Positions 7,277 through 14,810 are shown, counted from the stretch's first letter. The stretch is 19,744 nucleotides of DNA from CAYLSV01 sp964386435 (GCA_964386435.1 CAYLSV010000062.1:1-19744); one strand, 5' to 3'. Numbers and translations are program-made. Notes: a model not told the origin generated them from the letters alone.

Positions 7277-7311
7277 GCCCGGCCGATCCCGTCGGATCGG
7301 CCGGGCTTTTT
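7277..7311 (+). terminator. Rho-independent terminator after PEP-CTERM gene
   Basis: A perfect 13-bp stem (GCCCGGCCGATCC, 7277-7289, pairing with 7294-7306) has a 4-base loop CGTC and is followed by five T (7307-7311). It begins 25 bases after the TGA of the PEP-CTERM gene. Confidence 0.92.
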
Positions 7312-7502
7312 GCATGGTGAAGATTCCCCTATGAACAGCCGGTCGTGAACCGCATGCGCCGCTAAAACGGCCTCCGCCTGGTTAAATCGGGGCTGCACGA
7401 CGGGGAGCGGCGGTTGCGGCGGCTTCAGGTGGCGGGATGGTTGACGCGGCGTGGGTGGCTCTCGGGGCTGAACCGATTGCCGGTAGGTGACGTACCTCAC
7501 GC

Positions 7503-8021
7503 ATGAAAGTTGTCTCTCTCGTGATTGTGACGCTCGCGGCGTTGGCCGGGGTTTGGGGGGTGTCGGCGCTGGCGGTTGATGCCCCGGCGGGGGAGCGGCC
7601 GGCGACGCGGCCGGCTGGGGGGCCGGAGCGGTGGACAGCGGCGCAGGTGGCCGATGCGGCGGCGGGCTTGTCGCCGGAGGCTTACCACGTCACGCAGGAG
7701 GACGGGACGGAGCGGCCGTTCACGAGTGAGTTGTTGGAGGTGAAGGAGCCGGGGGTGTTCCACTGTGTGGTGTGTGATTTGCCGCTGTACGACAGTGCGA
7801 CGAAGTATGACAGCGGCACCGGGTGGCCGAGCTTCTGGGAGGAGGTCGACCCGCTGCACATCGACCGGGTCGAGGATCGCAAGTTCGGGATGATCCGAAC
7901 GGAGGTCGAGTGTGCCCGCTGCGGCAGCCACCTCGGGCACGTGTTCGAGGACGGGCCGGAGCCGACGGGGTTGCGGCACTGCATCAACGGTGTGGCACTG
8001 CGGTTTGAGCCGCGGCCATGA
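7503..8021 (+). CDS. msrB: Peptide-methionine (R)-S-oxide reductase, exported form
   Basis: MsrB reduces the R epimer of methionine sulfoxide in proteins. The 172-residue protein has a hydrophobic signal or anchor at 1-25, a short linker, then the MsrB domain: C88-VV-C91 and C137-AR-C140 for structural zinc, KYDSGTGWPSFW (101-112), HLGHVFEDGPEPTGLRHCING (143-163) with catalytic Cys160. The position in SGxGWPSF that often holds a resolving Cys is Thr106, as in many MsrB proteins that use another reductant. The signal implies repair of envelope proteins. It ends only 4 bases before the convergent gene at 8026, leaving no room for a terminator. The upstream 190-base intergenic stretch (7312-7502) shows no gene. 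Confidence 0.95.
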   Translation: MKVVSLVIVTLAALAGVWGVSALAVDAPAGERPATRPAGGPERWTAAQVADAAAGLSPEAYHVTQEDGTERPFTSELLEVKEPGVFHCVVCDLPLYDSATKYDSGTGWPSFWEEVDPLHIDRVEDRKFGMIRTEVECARCGSHLGHVFEDGPEPTGLRHCINGVALRFEPRP

Positions 8022-8025
8022 GGGT

Positions 8026-8994
8026 TTAGGGCACCAGCGGGGTCGTGCGGGTGGTGCGGTAGTCGGCGATCGTCAGGTCGCGAGCGGCCTCGGCGGCGCT
8101 GCGCAGGGGGCCGGGCGGGAACTCGGTGGCGTAGCGGGCGAGGTTGGCCTCCACGGCGACCTGGGTCGGGCGCGAATCGGCGTTGAATCGTTGGCGGGCC
8201 AAGGCGTGCAGGGCCTCGAGTTGCCACATGGGGTCGGCGTTTTCGGCGAGGTTGAAGTAGTCGCCGGTGTGCCGGCCGGCCCGTTCGGTGCCGCCGGCGT
8301 TCAGGGCGTTGCGGAGCGGGGCGAGATCCGTTTCACGCATCGTGCGGATCGCCGCCACGGCGGCGTCGGCGTCGGTGGGCGGCACCTCGCCGGCTTCGCG
8401 GAGGCCGATGGCGGCGTCGGTCATGAGGGTCAGGCCGAGGTCGAGCTGCTCGTAGACGAGTCGCTCGCGGGCCAGCGCCCGGCCGAGTTGGTAGGCGGCG
8501 CGGAAGTCATCGGCCGCGGTGGTGTCACCCGCGTTCTCACGCAGCAAGCCGCTGCGCAGCAGCGCTTTGCCGGCGAGGGCGACGCGCATGAGCGGCTTGC
8601 GGGCGGCGGTCGTCGGGTAGGCCTGCACGTCGGCGGCGACGGCTTCCAGCGGTTGGTCCCCCACCGCCGCGGCGGCTTCGCGCAGCTGGCGGAACAGGTC
8701 GGCGTGGCGGTCGAGGTCGGCGGCGGTGCCGCGTTCGACGAAGCTGCGAAGAACGCCCCGCTCGGTTTCGGCCAGCGCGAGCAGTTCGGTCGCGTCGCCG
8801 GCGCCGGTGGGCGGGAGCAGGTTCGTCGCGGCGGCCGGCAACGCGATGGGGGCCATGCGGTTGCCGGTGGTGGTGAGCTCGGTGGCCCCGGTGGGGTAAT
8901 GCAGCACCCACGCCGCCCCGACGCCGGCGAGCATGACCACGGCCAGCGCGGCGGCCAGCAGCCACCCCAGGCGGTTGCCCCACATCGGGCTCAT
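8026..8994 (-). CDS. Hypothetical single-pass membrane protein
   Basis: 322 residues with one N-terminal TM helix (about 9-31, LGWLLAAALAVVMLAGVGAAWVL) and a long Ala/Leu/Glu/Arg-rich soluble region that looks mostly alpha-helical (for example ATELLALAETERGVLRSFVERG and AAYQLGRALARERLVYEQLDLGLTLM). No catalytic motif or named domain is recognised. The soluble part should be extracytoplasmic if the N-terminus is inside. The ATG at 8994 lies 33 bases downstream of the acidic-tail gene at 9028-9417, in the same direction, so the two are probably one operon. Confidence 0.75.
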   Translation of the reverse strand: MSPMWGNRLGWLLAAALAVVMLAGVGAAWVLHYPTGATELTTTGNRMAPIALPAAATNLLPPTGAGDATELLALAETERGVLRSFVERGTAADLDRHADLFRQLREAAAAVGDQPLEAVAADVQAYPTTAARKPLMRVALAGKALLRSGLLRENAGDTTAADDFRAAYQLGRALARERLVYEQLDLGLTLMTDAAIGLREAGEVPPTDADAAVAAIRTMRETDLAPLRNALNAGGTERAGRHTGDYFNLAENADPMWQLEALHALARQRFNADSRPTQVAVEANLARYATEFPPGPLRSAAEAARDLTIADYRTTRTTPLVP

Positions 8995-9027
8995 CGCCAG
9001 CCACCTCGGCTTGTGAGCTGACGCGGC

Positions 9028-9417
9028 TCAATCGTCATCGTCGTCGTCCTCATCGTTGTCGAAGTAGTCATCGTCCTCGTCGTCGTCATCGAACTCGTCG
9101 TCCTCATCTTCGTCGTCGTCGAACTCGTCGTCTTCGTCGTCCTCGAAATCGTCGTCGTCCTCTTCGTCGTAGTCGTCGTCTTCATCGTCCTCGTCGAAGT
9201 CGACGGCGGCGGCGAGGGGCGTGGTTGGGGCGAAGGGGTCAGCGGTGGCAAGGGCGTATTCGGTGCGAACGCCGGCGAATTGGAGTGCGGCCGGATCGAG
9301 GCCGAGGTAGCGGGCGATGGTGGCGGCCGGGCGGGTCTCGAGCAGCGCGTGGGTGACGGCGGCGGCGAGGACGAGGTCGCGGCAGGCCGGGAGAGGGGCG
9401 TGGGCGGGGGTCGTCAT
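9028..9417 (-). CDS. Hypothetical protein with extreme Asp/Glu-rich C-terminal tail
   Basis: 129 residues from the ATG at 9417; the upstream in-frame extension is unlikely. The first ~74 residues form a compact helical part (CRDLVLAAAVTHALLETRPAATIARYLGLDPAALQF). The last ~55 residues are all Asp or Glu apart from Phe/Tyr residues, mostly every 8 to 10 positions, and one Asn. The tail is encoded by a GAC/GAT/GAG/GAA run that appears on the plus strand as a gtc/atc-rich low-complexity tract (about 9031-9198). Such tails occur in nucleic-acid mimics, histone-chaperone-like binders and metal binders, but none of these can be asserted here. Likely operon with the gene at 8026-8994. Confidence 0.75.
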   Translation of the reverse strand: MTTPAHAPLPACRDLVLAAAVTHALLETRPAATIARYLGLDPAALQFAGVRTEYALATADPFAPTTPLAAAVDFDEDDEDDDYDEEDDDDFEDDEDDEFDDDEDEDDEFDDDDEDDDYFDNDEDDDDDD

Positions 9418-9592
9418 GGTCAATGGGTGAGGCGTGCGACTGGCGGGTGATTTGTGGCGTCGACTGGCATTCGTTGGCAGCGGGAGGATTCCCCACACAG
9501 CGTTTAGCCGGCCGCGCGCGCCGCGTCAACATCGGTTCGCCGGCGACCGCCAGATTCAACACATTCTCCGCCCTGCGTCGCTACGCTCTGGC

Positions 9593-10315
9593 ATGGATGA
9601 AGTGACCGACGGCGGCGGCAAGCTGAGTTTCCTGTGCCTCGCCCCGCACCCGGACGATGCCGAGCTGGGTATGGGCGGCACGCTGATCAAGCTCGCGCGG
9701 CAGGGGCACCGCGTGCACGTGCTGAACCTGACCAACGGCGAGCCGACGCCTCATGGCAGCGTGCCGACCCGCTTGGCCGAGGCCCAAGCCGCGGCCGAGG
9801 CGATGGGCGTGGGGATGACGATCGGCACGCTGAAGAACCGCGAGGTGACGCACGACATCCGCAGCCGTCACTACGTCGCCGCCGAGATCCGCAAGCACAA
9901 GCCGGACGTCTTGTTCATCCCCTACTACCCCGACGCCCACCCCGACCACCGGGCGGCCCACCACATCGGCTACGACGCCCGGTTCGACGCGAAGCTGACC
10001 AAAAGCGACATCCCAGGCGAGCCGCACCACCCGGCCCGCGTCATCCAGTACTACTGCACGCACCTGAAAAAAGCCTTCGACCCGACGTTCGTCATCGACG
10101 TCAGCGACACCTACGAGCAGAAAATGGAGGCCTGCCGCTGCTTCAAGTCGCAGGGGCTGGGCGAGGACGGCGGCCTGGGCGACTACGTCCGCACCCTCCA
10201 CGGCTACTTCGGCGGCCGCCTGGGCGTGAAGTACGCCGAACCGTTCTTCAGCGACGAAGTCATCGGCTTCGGCGGCCTGGACCAGTTGGTGTGCGTACCG
10301 GGGCAGGGGAAGTGA
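9593..10315 (+). CDS. PIG-L/LmbE-family deacetylase (BshB1-like)
   Basis: These zinc enzymes remove acetyl groups from N-acetylglucosamine-containing substrates. In the 240-residue protein APHPDDAELGMGGTLIKLARQGHRV (17 onward) supplies the HPDDxE metal motif (H19, D21, D22), and YPDAHPDHRAAHH (112-124) supplies the HPDH motif. LNLTNGEPTPHGSVPTRLAEAQAAAEAMGV and FVIDVSDTYEQKMEACRCFKSQ resemble BshB1, the bacillithiol-pathway deacetylase, but no bshA or bshC lies nearby, so the substrate is open. The ATG at 9593 starts the conserved region; an in-frame extension to 9434 looks non-coding. The gene ends beside a strong inverted repeat shared with the convergent YihY gene. Confidence 0.9.
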   Translation: MDEVTDGGGKLSFLCLAPHPDDAELGMGGTLIKLARQGHRVHVLNLTNGEPTPHGSVPTRLAEAQAAAEAMGVGMTIGTLKNREVTHDIRSRHYVAAEIRKHKPDVLFIPYYPDAHPDHRAAHHIGYDARFDAKLTKSDIPGEPHHPARVIQYYCTHLKKAFDPTFVIDVSDTYEQKMEACRCFKSQGLGEDGGLGDYVRTLHGYFGGRLGVKYAEPFFSDEVIGFGGLDQLVCVPGQGK

Positions 10316-10325
10316 CGGAAGTGAC

Positions 10326-10407
10326 GGAAGTGATGAGTGATGAGTTGGGGAGTGATGAGTGTCGGATCCGGAACTCGTCACTCCTCAACTCGTCACTCAT
10401 CACTTCC
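10326..10407. repeat. 35-bp imperfect inverted repeat between convergent genes
   Basis: Arms 10326-10360 and 10373-10407 pair over 35 positions with a 12-base loop (GTCGGATCCGGA). The three differences are all G-U wobbles in the plus-strand RNA. Each arm is built from short GTGATGAGT-like repeats, preceded by tandem AAGTGACGG. The right arm holds the last codons and stop of the YihY gene. It probably acts as a terminator-like or mRNA 3'-end hairpin. Confidence 0.85.
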
Positions 10408-11442
10408 GACGACCTCCTCGGCATGTTCCTCCGGCTCGCTGCGGTGGCGGACAACTTGGGCGGTGAATTCGGCGCCGAAGAAGCAGATGAGGGCTGAGTA
10501 GTAGACCCACAGCAGGAACACCGCGAAGCTGCCGGCCGCGCCGTAGGCGCTGCCGACGGCGAAGCTGCCGAGGTAGGTGCCGATGGCGTACTTGCCGATG
10601 TTGAACAGCAGGCTCGTCACCAGCGCCCCGAGGGCCACGTCCCGCCAGCTCACCTTCACGTCGGGCAGCAGCTTGTAGATCAGCATGAACAGCAGCGTCG
10701 TAACGACCACGGACAGCGTGAAGTTCGCCCCGCTCAGCAGCCACCCGCCGCTGCCCGGCACTGCCCCGCCGACTTGGTCGACGATCACGTTCACCACCAC
10801 GCTCACCAGCAGCGACACCAGCAGCAGGAAGCCGGCCGACACCGCCACCCCGAAGCCGAGCAGCCGGGTGCGGATCAGCGTCCAAACGGCGTTGCCGTAC
10901 AGGCGGTCCATCGGCTTGACGTGAAAAATCAGGTTCAGCGCGTCCTGCAGTTCGGCAAAGATGGCCGTCACGCCGACGAGCAGCGTCACCACGCTGATCA
11001 GCGTCGCCAGTTCGCCGCCGCCGCTTTCTGCGATGCCGGTGCGGATTTCCCGCAGCCCCCGGCCGGCTTCGGGGCCGATGAACTCGTCAAGAACCTTGAA
11101 AATCCGCTCGCTCGCCGGCACCACGGCCGGGGCCAACTCCTCGACGGCGTCGGGCACCGTGTCCTTCGCTGCCTGCTCCGCCGCCGAGTTCACACCCGGC
11201 CGGGTGGCCAGTGCCGGCTTGTCATCATCCTCATTGGCGGCCACGTCCTCCAGCTCCTGCAAAATTGGCTCGCCGAACCAATCGACCACGCTGACCGTGA
11301 TGACCAACAGCGGCGAGATGGAGAAAAGCGTGTAAAACGCCAGCGACGCGGCGAGGCGGAAGGCGTTGTTGTTCCACCACGCCGCCCCGGCCTGCTTGGT
11401 GAGCAGCCACAGCCGTCGCAGATGCCGCCAGAGCCGCTTCAT
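10393..11442 (-). CDS. YihY/virulence factor BrkB family membrane protein
   Basis: 349 residues with about six TM segments. Family features include NNNAFRLAASLAFYTLFSISPLLVI (24-48), an EIRTGIAESGGGELATLISVV-like segment, the AIFAELQDALNLIFHV motif, and the C-terminal LGSFAVGSAYGAAGSFAVFLLWVYYSALICFFGAEFT core. The family is an inner-membrane protein of uncertain function, historically mis-called RNase BN. An acidic Ala-rich insert of about 50 residues (roughly 62-115) separates TM1 from the FIGPEAG region and is longer than usual. The ATG at 11442 overlaps the stop of the upstream small membrane protein by four bases (ATGA), showing coupling. The stop lies inside the inverted repeat at 10326-10407. 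Confidence 0.9.
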   Translation of the reverse strand: MKRLWRHLRRLWLLTKQAGAAWWNNNAFRLAASLAFYTLFSISPLLVITVSVVDWFGEPILQELEDVAANEDDDKPALATRPGVNSAAEQAAKDTVPDAVEELAPAVVPASERIFKVLDEFIGPEAGRGLREIRTGIAESGGGELATLISVVTLLVGVTAIFAELQDALNLIFHVKPMDRLYGNAVWTLIRTRLLGFGVAVSAGFLLLVSLLVSVVVNVIVDQVGGAVPGSGGWLLSGANFTLSVVVTTLLFMLIYKLLPDVKVSWRDVALGALVTSLLFNIGKYAIGTYLGSFAVGSAYGAAGSFAVFLLWVYYSALICFFGAEFTAQVVRHRSEPEEHAEEVVGSDE

Positions 11443-11795
11443 CGCCGGCAGCGTAGCGCCCGCAGCGCGAATGCCGCGAGACCGGTCAGACCGGCCGCCC
11501 CGGTGGCCGCGTAGACGCCGGCCGCGAGCGTGAAGCCGAGCGTTGCCCCGTCGCGGCTGAGCGGATCAAACGCCTTCGCCGGCACCACGCCCTCGCCCCA
11601 ATCGCCCAGCGCGATTAGCGCCGGCCGGTAAAACCGCCGGGTCGCCCAGTAGGTGTCCCAATCGAACGTCGAAAGCCGCTGCCGCAACACGAGGAGTTGC
11701 CCCGCCCAGAGGACGATGAGCAGCAACAGGACGGTGAACGCCATCCGCTGGATCGTCCGCCGGGCGATGCGTGTCTGACGCTTTCCTCGCACCAT
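11439..11795 (-). CDS. Hypothetical small membrane protein, operon partner of YihY-like gene
   Basis: 118 residues from the ATG at 11795. A basic N-terminus (VRGKRQTRIARRTIQR) is followed by TM1 (about 18-36, MAFTVLLLLIVLWAGQLLV), a 45-residue loop (FDWDTYWATRRFYRPALIALGDWGEG) and TM2 (about 87-112, LGFTLAAGVYAATGAAGLTGLAAF). Not recognised as a named family. The stop overlaps the YihY start by ATGA. The 279 bases upstream (11796-12074) hold no gene, only a hairpin at 11849-11879. Confidence 0.7.
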   Translation of the reverse strand: MVRGKRQTRIARRTIQRMAFTVLLLLIVLWAGQLLVLRQRLSTFDWDTYWATRRFYRPALIALGDWGEGVVPAKAFDPLSRDGATLGFTLAAGVYAATGAAGLTGLAAFALRALRCRR

Positions 11796-11848
11796 GACTT
11801 GATCGACCCATCCCGCTCCACCTCGTGAAGTCGGCGCAGCGCAAAGCC

Positions 11849-11879
11849 CCCGGAGGTGTGGCTCCAACCCACCTCCGGG
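11849..11879. repeat. Hairpin in the leader of the small membrane protein gene
   Basis: CCCGGAGGTG (11849-11858) pairs perfectly with CACCTCCGGG (11870-11879) around an 11-base loop. It lies about 55-85 bases upstream of the ATG at 11795, in a stretch with no gene. It has no T-tract and may be a REP-like unit. Confidence 0.6.
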
Positions 11880-12074
11880 AGCGTGTGGATGCCGGTCGGA
11901 CCCGACAGACCCGGCCGGCCGCGAAAAGACCTGCGGCGTCCCAACCTAGCGGGCGATCGGCGGCGTTGTCAACCAACCGGCCGCTCCCGGAAAACGACGG
12001 ATGTTCTGCGCAAACCGTTGCAGAAGTTGGCCTTACGGATCCTCGCCGGCCGCCGCGACACCTTGGCCGACTGC

Positions 12075-12608
12075 TCAGGTTTCGCAGCGGCACCATGCCG
12101 GATCTTCGCCGCAGCCGGGGCACAAGCCGGCCGCCAGCCGCTCCTGGCGGGCGTGCCGGATTCGCCCCGCCAGCGCCCATCCCAGCGGCGGCAAGGCGGC
12201 GAGGAACGCCAGCGTCCACCACTTGATCCGCAGCCACCACCCACCGGGGGCCACGTCCTGCAACGGCTCACCGCCGAATTCCAGCCCCACCAGCTTCAGC
12301 GGCCCCGGCTCCCAGCCGTCGGCGATCACTTCCGGCAGCGGCCTCGCCTCGACCAGCCAACGCGGCCCCTGATCCTCCGGCGGCGTCGGAAGGTCGTACC
12401 CCAGGATCATCAGTCGATCGGCAATCGATCTCACCTGCACCAGTTGCCCCTCACCGCGGTACGTCAAGGTGTCGATCGTGTCGCCCGCCCGGTACCAGAA
12501 GCCCAAGCTCCCCACGCTCACCGCCAGCGACAGCGTCATCAACGGCCGCAACACCAGTCGGCCCAGCCGCCGCCGCCACGTCAGGTTCGCCGCGTCCGGG
12601 TGGCTCAC
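12075..12608 (-). CDS. Hypothetical two-TM membrane protein with C-terminal Cys knuckle
   Basis: 177 residues. TM1 is near 20-40 (LRPLMTLSLAVSVGSLGFWY) and TM2 near 130-147 (WWTLAFLAALPPLGWALAG). Between them is an extracytoplasmic region with GDTIDTLTYRGEGQLVQVRSI and GGWWLRIKWW. The cytosolic tail, RIRHARQERLAAGLCPGCGEDPAWCRCET, ends in a C-x2-C...C-x-C cluster. Small planctomycete membrane proteins commonly end in GLCPxCGYDLRATxxxCPECG, a presumed zinc knuckle; here it is shortened and altered. Function unknown. It is divergent from the sigma-factor gene. Confidence 0.75.
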   Translation of the reverse strand: MSHPDAANLTWRRRLGRLVLRPLMTLSLAVSVGSLGFWYRAGDTIDTLTYRGEGQLVQVRSIADRLMILGYDLPTPPEDQGPRWLVEARPLPEVIADGWEPGPLKLVGLEFGGEPLQDVAPGGWWLRIKWWTLAFLAALPPLGWALAGRIRHARQERLAAGLCPGCGEDPAWCRCET

Positions 12609-12678
12609 GCGCTCACTCTACCCGCGGGCCGCCGACCCTGTCGCGAGGGAATCCGCCGCCCCCTGATTTGGCGGTTCT

Positions 12679-12684
12679 GATAAT
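12679..12684 (+). promoter_or_regulatory. Candidate -10 element upstream of the sigma factor gene
   Basis: GATAAT (12679-12684, in the context TTCTGATAATATC) matches TATAAT at five of six positions. It is a rare AT-rich island in this GC-rich DNA, 48 bases before the sigma gene start. No matching -35 hexamer is visible at 16-18 bases, so it may be an ECF-type or weak promoter. Confidence 0.3.
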
Positions 12685-12731
12685 ATCGTGAAACACCGCC
12701 CCGCCGCCCGGCGTTTTACCCGTGGGCGGCG

Positions 12732-14810
12732 GTGCCGTCCGTCAGGTCCCGCATGCCCGCATCGCCCGCCCCAAGCCGCCTTTCCCGCGTCGCCCGCAAG
12801 CCGACGAAGCCGCGCGGCCTCACCGCCGATCGGTTCGGCCGGAGCACGCCTGATGAGTCGCTGGCCGCCATCGATGCGATCACGCTGCTGGATCGCTTCC
12901 GCGACGACAACGACACGGCCGCCTTCGAGGAGGTCATGCGGCGGTACTCGGGCCTGGTCTTCAGCACCTGTCGGGCGGTGCTCAAGGACCAGCACGAGGC
13001 GGAAGACGTCACGCAGGCGACGTTCCTGACCCTCGCCAGCCGGCACAAGGTGACGAAGGAAGTGCGGGCCATCGGCCCGTGGCTGCGGAAGGTGGCCCAC
13101 CGACTGGCCCTCGACGCGCTGCGGGCCAAGAAGCGGCGGCTGCGGCGGGAGGCCAACCGCCCGAACTGGAACGGCGAGCCGGAGCAGGCGATCGACGCCG
13201 CCCACGGCGACGAGCAACGTCGCATCATCCACGAAACGATCGACGAGCTGCCGCTGAAGTACCGGTTGCCGGTCATTTTGTTCCACTTCGGCGGGCTCAG
13301 CCGCGAGGAGATCGCCAGCGAACTTGGCTGCCGCAGCAACACGCTGGGCGTCCGACTCCACCGCGCCCGGCAAATGCTCGGCAAGCGGCTCAAGGAGCGC
13401 GGCGTCATGCTCGGCGGCGCGGCGCTCGCCACGCTGCTGACCCAGACCATTCGGGACAGCGTCGGCACCGGCTTGTTCGGCCAAACCGCCAGCGCCGCCA
13501 CCCACGTCGCCAGCGGCGGCAGCGTCGCGGCCAGCGGCGTCAGCGCGCAGGTCATGGCGATGGCCCAGACGGCGGCCGTGGGCGGCCTGAAGTTCAAGGC
13601 GTCGGCCCTCACCGTCGCCATCGGCGGCGTCGTCCTCGGCAGCGCCGGCGGCGTCACGGCGGGCCTCGTGCCGGCCGGCACCGGGGCGAACCTTGCCGAG
13701 ATGCTGCGGGACGCGGTGCATTGGGTGCCGACCATGACGGACCAGGCCCCGCCGATCCCGACGTTCGAGGACGTGGTGCCGACGCTGCCGAGTTTGGGCG
13801 ACGGGTGGCCGGGGCCGTTGTCGGTAATTGACGAGGTGCCGCCGGCCGCCGGCGGGGTCGAGGTGATGCCGCCGATCGAGCTGCCGCGACCGGTGTTGTC
13901 GACGCCGCGGCCGGTGGGCGTGGCGGTCGTGCAGGAGTTGCCCCCAACGCTGGCCGTTGCCACGCCGCGGCCGACGGTTCGACCGGTTCAACGGCTCACC
14001 GCCCCCGCCGCCGTTCAGCCCGAGGCCGACGCCCCGGTCGAGCCGCAGCCCTCCATCCGCCCAATCCGGCCGATGCGTGGTGATCCCGCGCCCGCCGCCC
14101 GCCCCGCTCCCGATCAACCGCCGCCGGCGCCGACACAACCCGGCCCGGCGCGGCCCTCCTTCGCCCCGCTGCCCCAGGCGGAGACGGTGCAATTCGCCAG
14201 CACCGATCCGCTGCGGGAGGCGGTCAAGACGGTCACCGCCGAGACCGTCAGCGGGGCCGACCAGGCGTTTGCGTTCGCCAACCCGCCCCCCGCCACGGCC
14301 GCGGTGCCCGATGATTGGGCGGGCCACAGCCGGGCGACGCTCAGCAGCTTTGCGACGGAGGTGGCCTCGCTGGCCATCAGTCCGGCGTTTGCCGATTCGC
14401 CGATCGCTCAGGGCAAGGTGCTGGGCTCGCCGGTGCAACTGACCCACCCGGCGGTGCCAGCGCTGCCGCAGCAGCACAATTTCGTGAGCGTCTGGCACGT
14501 CGCCGCCGTCCCGCCGCAGGGCCTGGGTCGGCCGCTGGACGTGCAGGGCGTGAAGGTCGAGGCGGAGTACGATTTGAGCCTGGTTCGTGCCTTGAACCTG
14601 CCGCAGGACAAGCTGAAGCTGTGGGCGTACTTGCCGGACGAGGGTTGGCAGCGGATTTACCACGTCGAGAACGAGCTGGACGTGGCCACGCTCCGCGGGC
14701 GAATCCCGGAGGCGGCCCTGTTCTACGGCGTCAGTGCTCCCGAGCCGGCGAGTCTGGCGTTGCTCGCGGCGGCCGGGCTGGGCCTGCTGCGGCGGCGAAC
14801 GGGCCGATAA
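12732..14810 (+). CDS. ECF-type sigma factor fused to a transmembrane, proline-rich extracytoplasmic region with PEP-CTERM tail
   Basis: 692 residues. Residues about 62-135 are sigma region 2 (FEEVMRRYSGLVFSTCRAVLKD, HEAEDVTQATFLTLA, IGPWLRKVAHRLALDALRAKKRR). About 165-220 are region 4 (IDELPLKYRLPVILFHFGGL, SREEIASELGCRSNTLGVRL, HRARQMLGKRL). A linker with ALATLLTQTI resembles planctomycete ECF sigma factors with C-terminal extensions. A TM helix follows at about 291-313, preceded by Lys. Then comes a Pro-rich stretch (about 330-500) and a domain (about 580-665) with DKLKLWAYLPDEGWQRIYHVENELD. The protein ends APEPASLALLAAAGLGLL plus RRRTGR, a textbook PEP-CTERM signal (PEP at 670-672). Predicted topology: both ends inside, ~355 residues outside. 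Start GTG 12732 or ATG 12753 (with AGG upstream). No anti-sigma gene is adjacent. Confidence 0.9.
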   Translation: MPSVRSRMPASPAPSRLSRVARKPTKPRGLTADRFGRSTPDESLAAIDAITLLDRFRDDNDTAAFEEVMRRYSGLVFSTCRAVLKDQHEAEDVTQATFLTLASRHKVTKEVRAIGPWLRKVAHRLALDALRAKKRRLRREANRPNWNGEPEQAIDAAHGDEQRRIIHETIDELPLKYRLPVILFHFGGLSREEIASELGCRSNTLGVRLHRARQMLGKRLKERGVMLGGAALATLLTQTIRDSVGTGLFGQTASAATHVASGGSVAASGVSAQVMAMAQTAAVGGLKFKASALTVAIGGVVLGSAGGVTAGLVPAGTGANLAEMLRDAVHWVPTMTDQAPPIPTFEDVVPTLPSLGDGWPGPLSVIDEVPPAAGGVEVMPPIELPRPVLSTPRPVGVAVVQELPPTLAVATPRPTVRPVQRLTAPAAVQPEADAPVEPQPSIRPIRPMRGDPAPAARPAPDQPPPAPTQPGPARPSFAPLPQAETVQFASTDPLREAVKTVTAETVSGADQAFAFANPPPATAAVPDDWAGHSRATLSSFATEVASLAISPAFADSPIAQGKVLGSPVQLTHPAVPALPQQHNFVSVWHVAAVPPQGLGRPLDVQGVKVEAEYDLSLVRALNLPQDKLKLWAYLPDEGWQRIYHVENELDVATLRGRIPEAALFYGVSAPEPASLALLAAAGLGLLRRRTGR

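Noticed and set aside
7912..9021. 369-codon plus-strand open frame
   Set aside because: Gly/Val/Arg-rich translation without motifs, overlapping the 3' end of msrB and antisense to a minus-strand membrane protein with a plausible TM anchor.
9031..9198. gtc/atc-rich tract as a CRISPR array or simple tandem repeat element
   Set aside because: There is no repeat-spacer alternation; the tract is the reverse complement of Asp/Glu codons in one reading frame.
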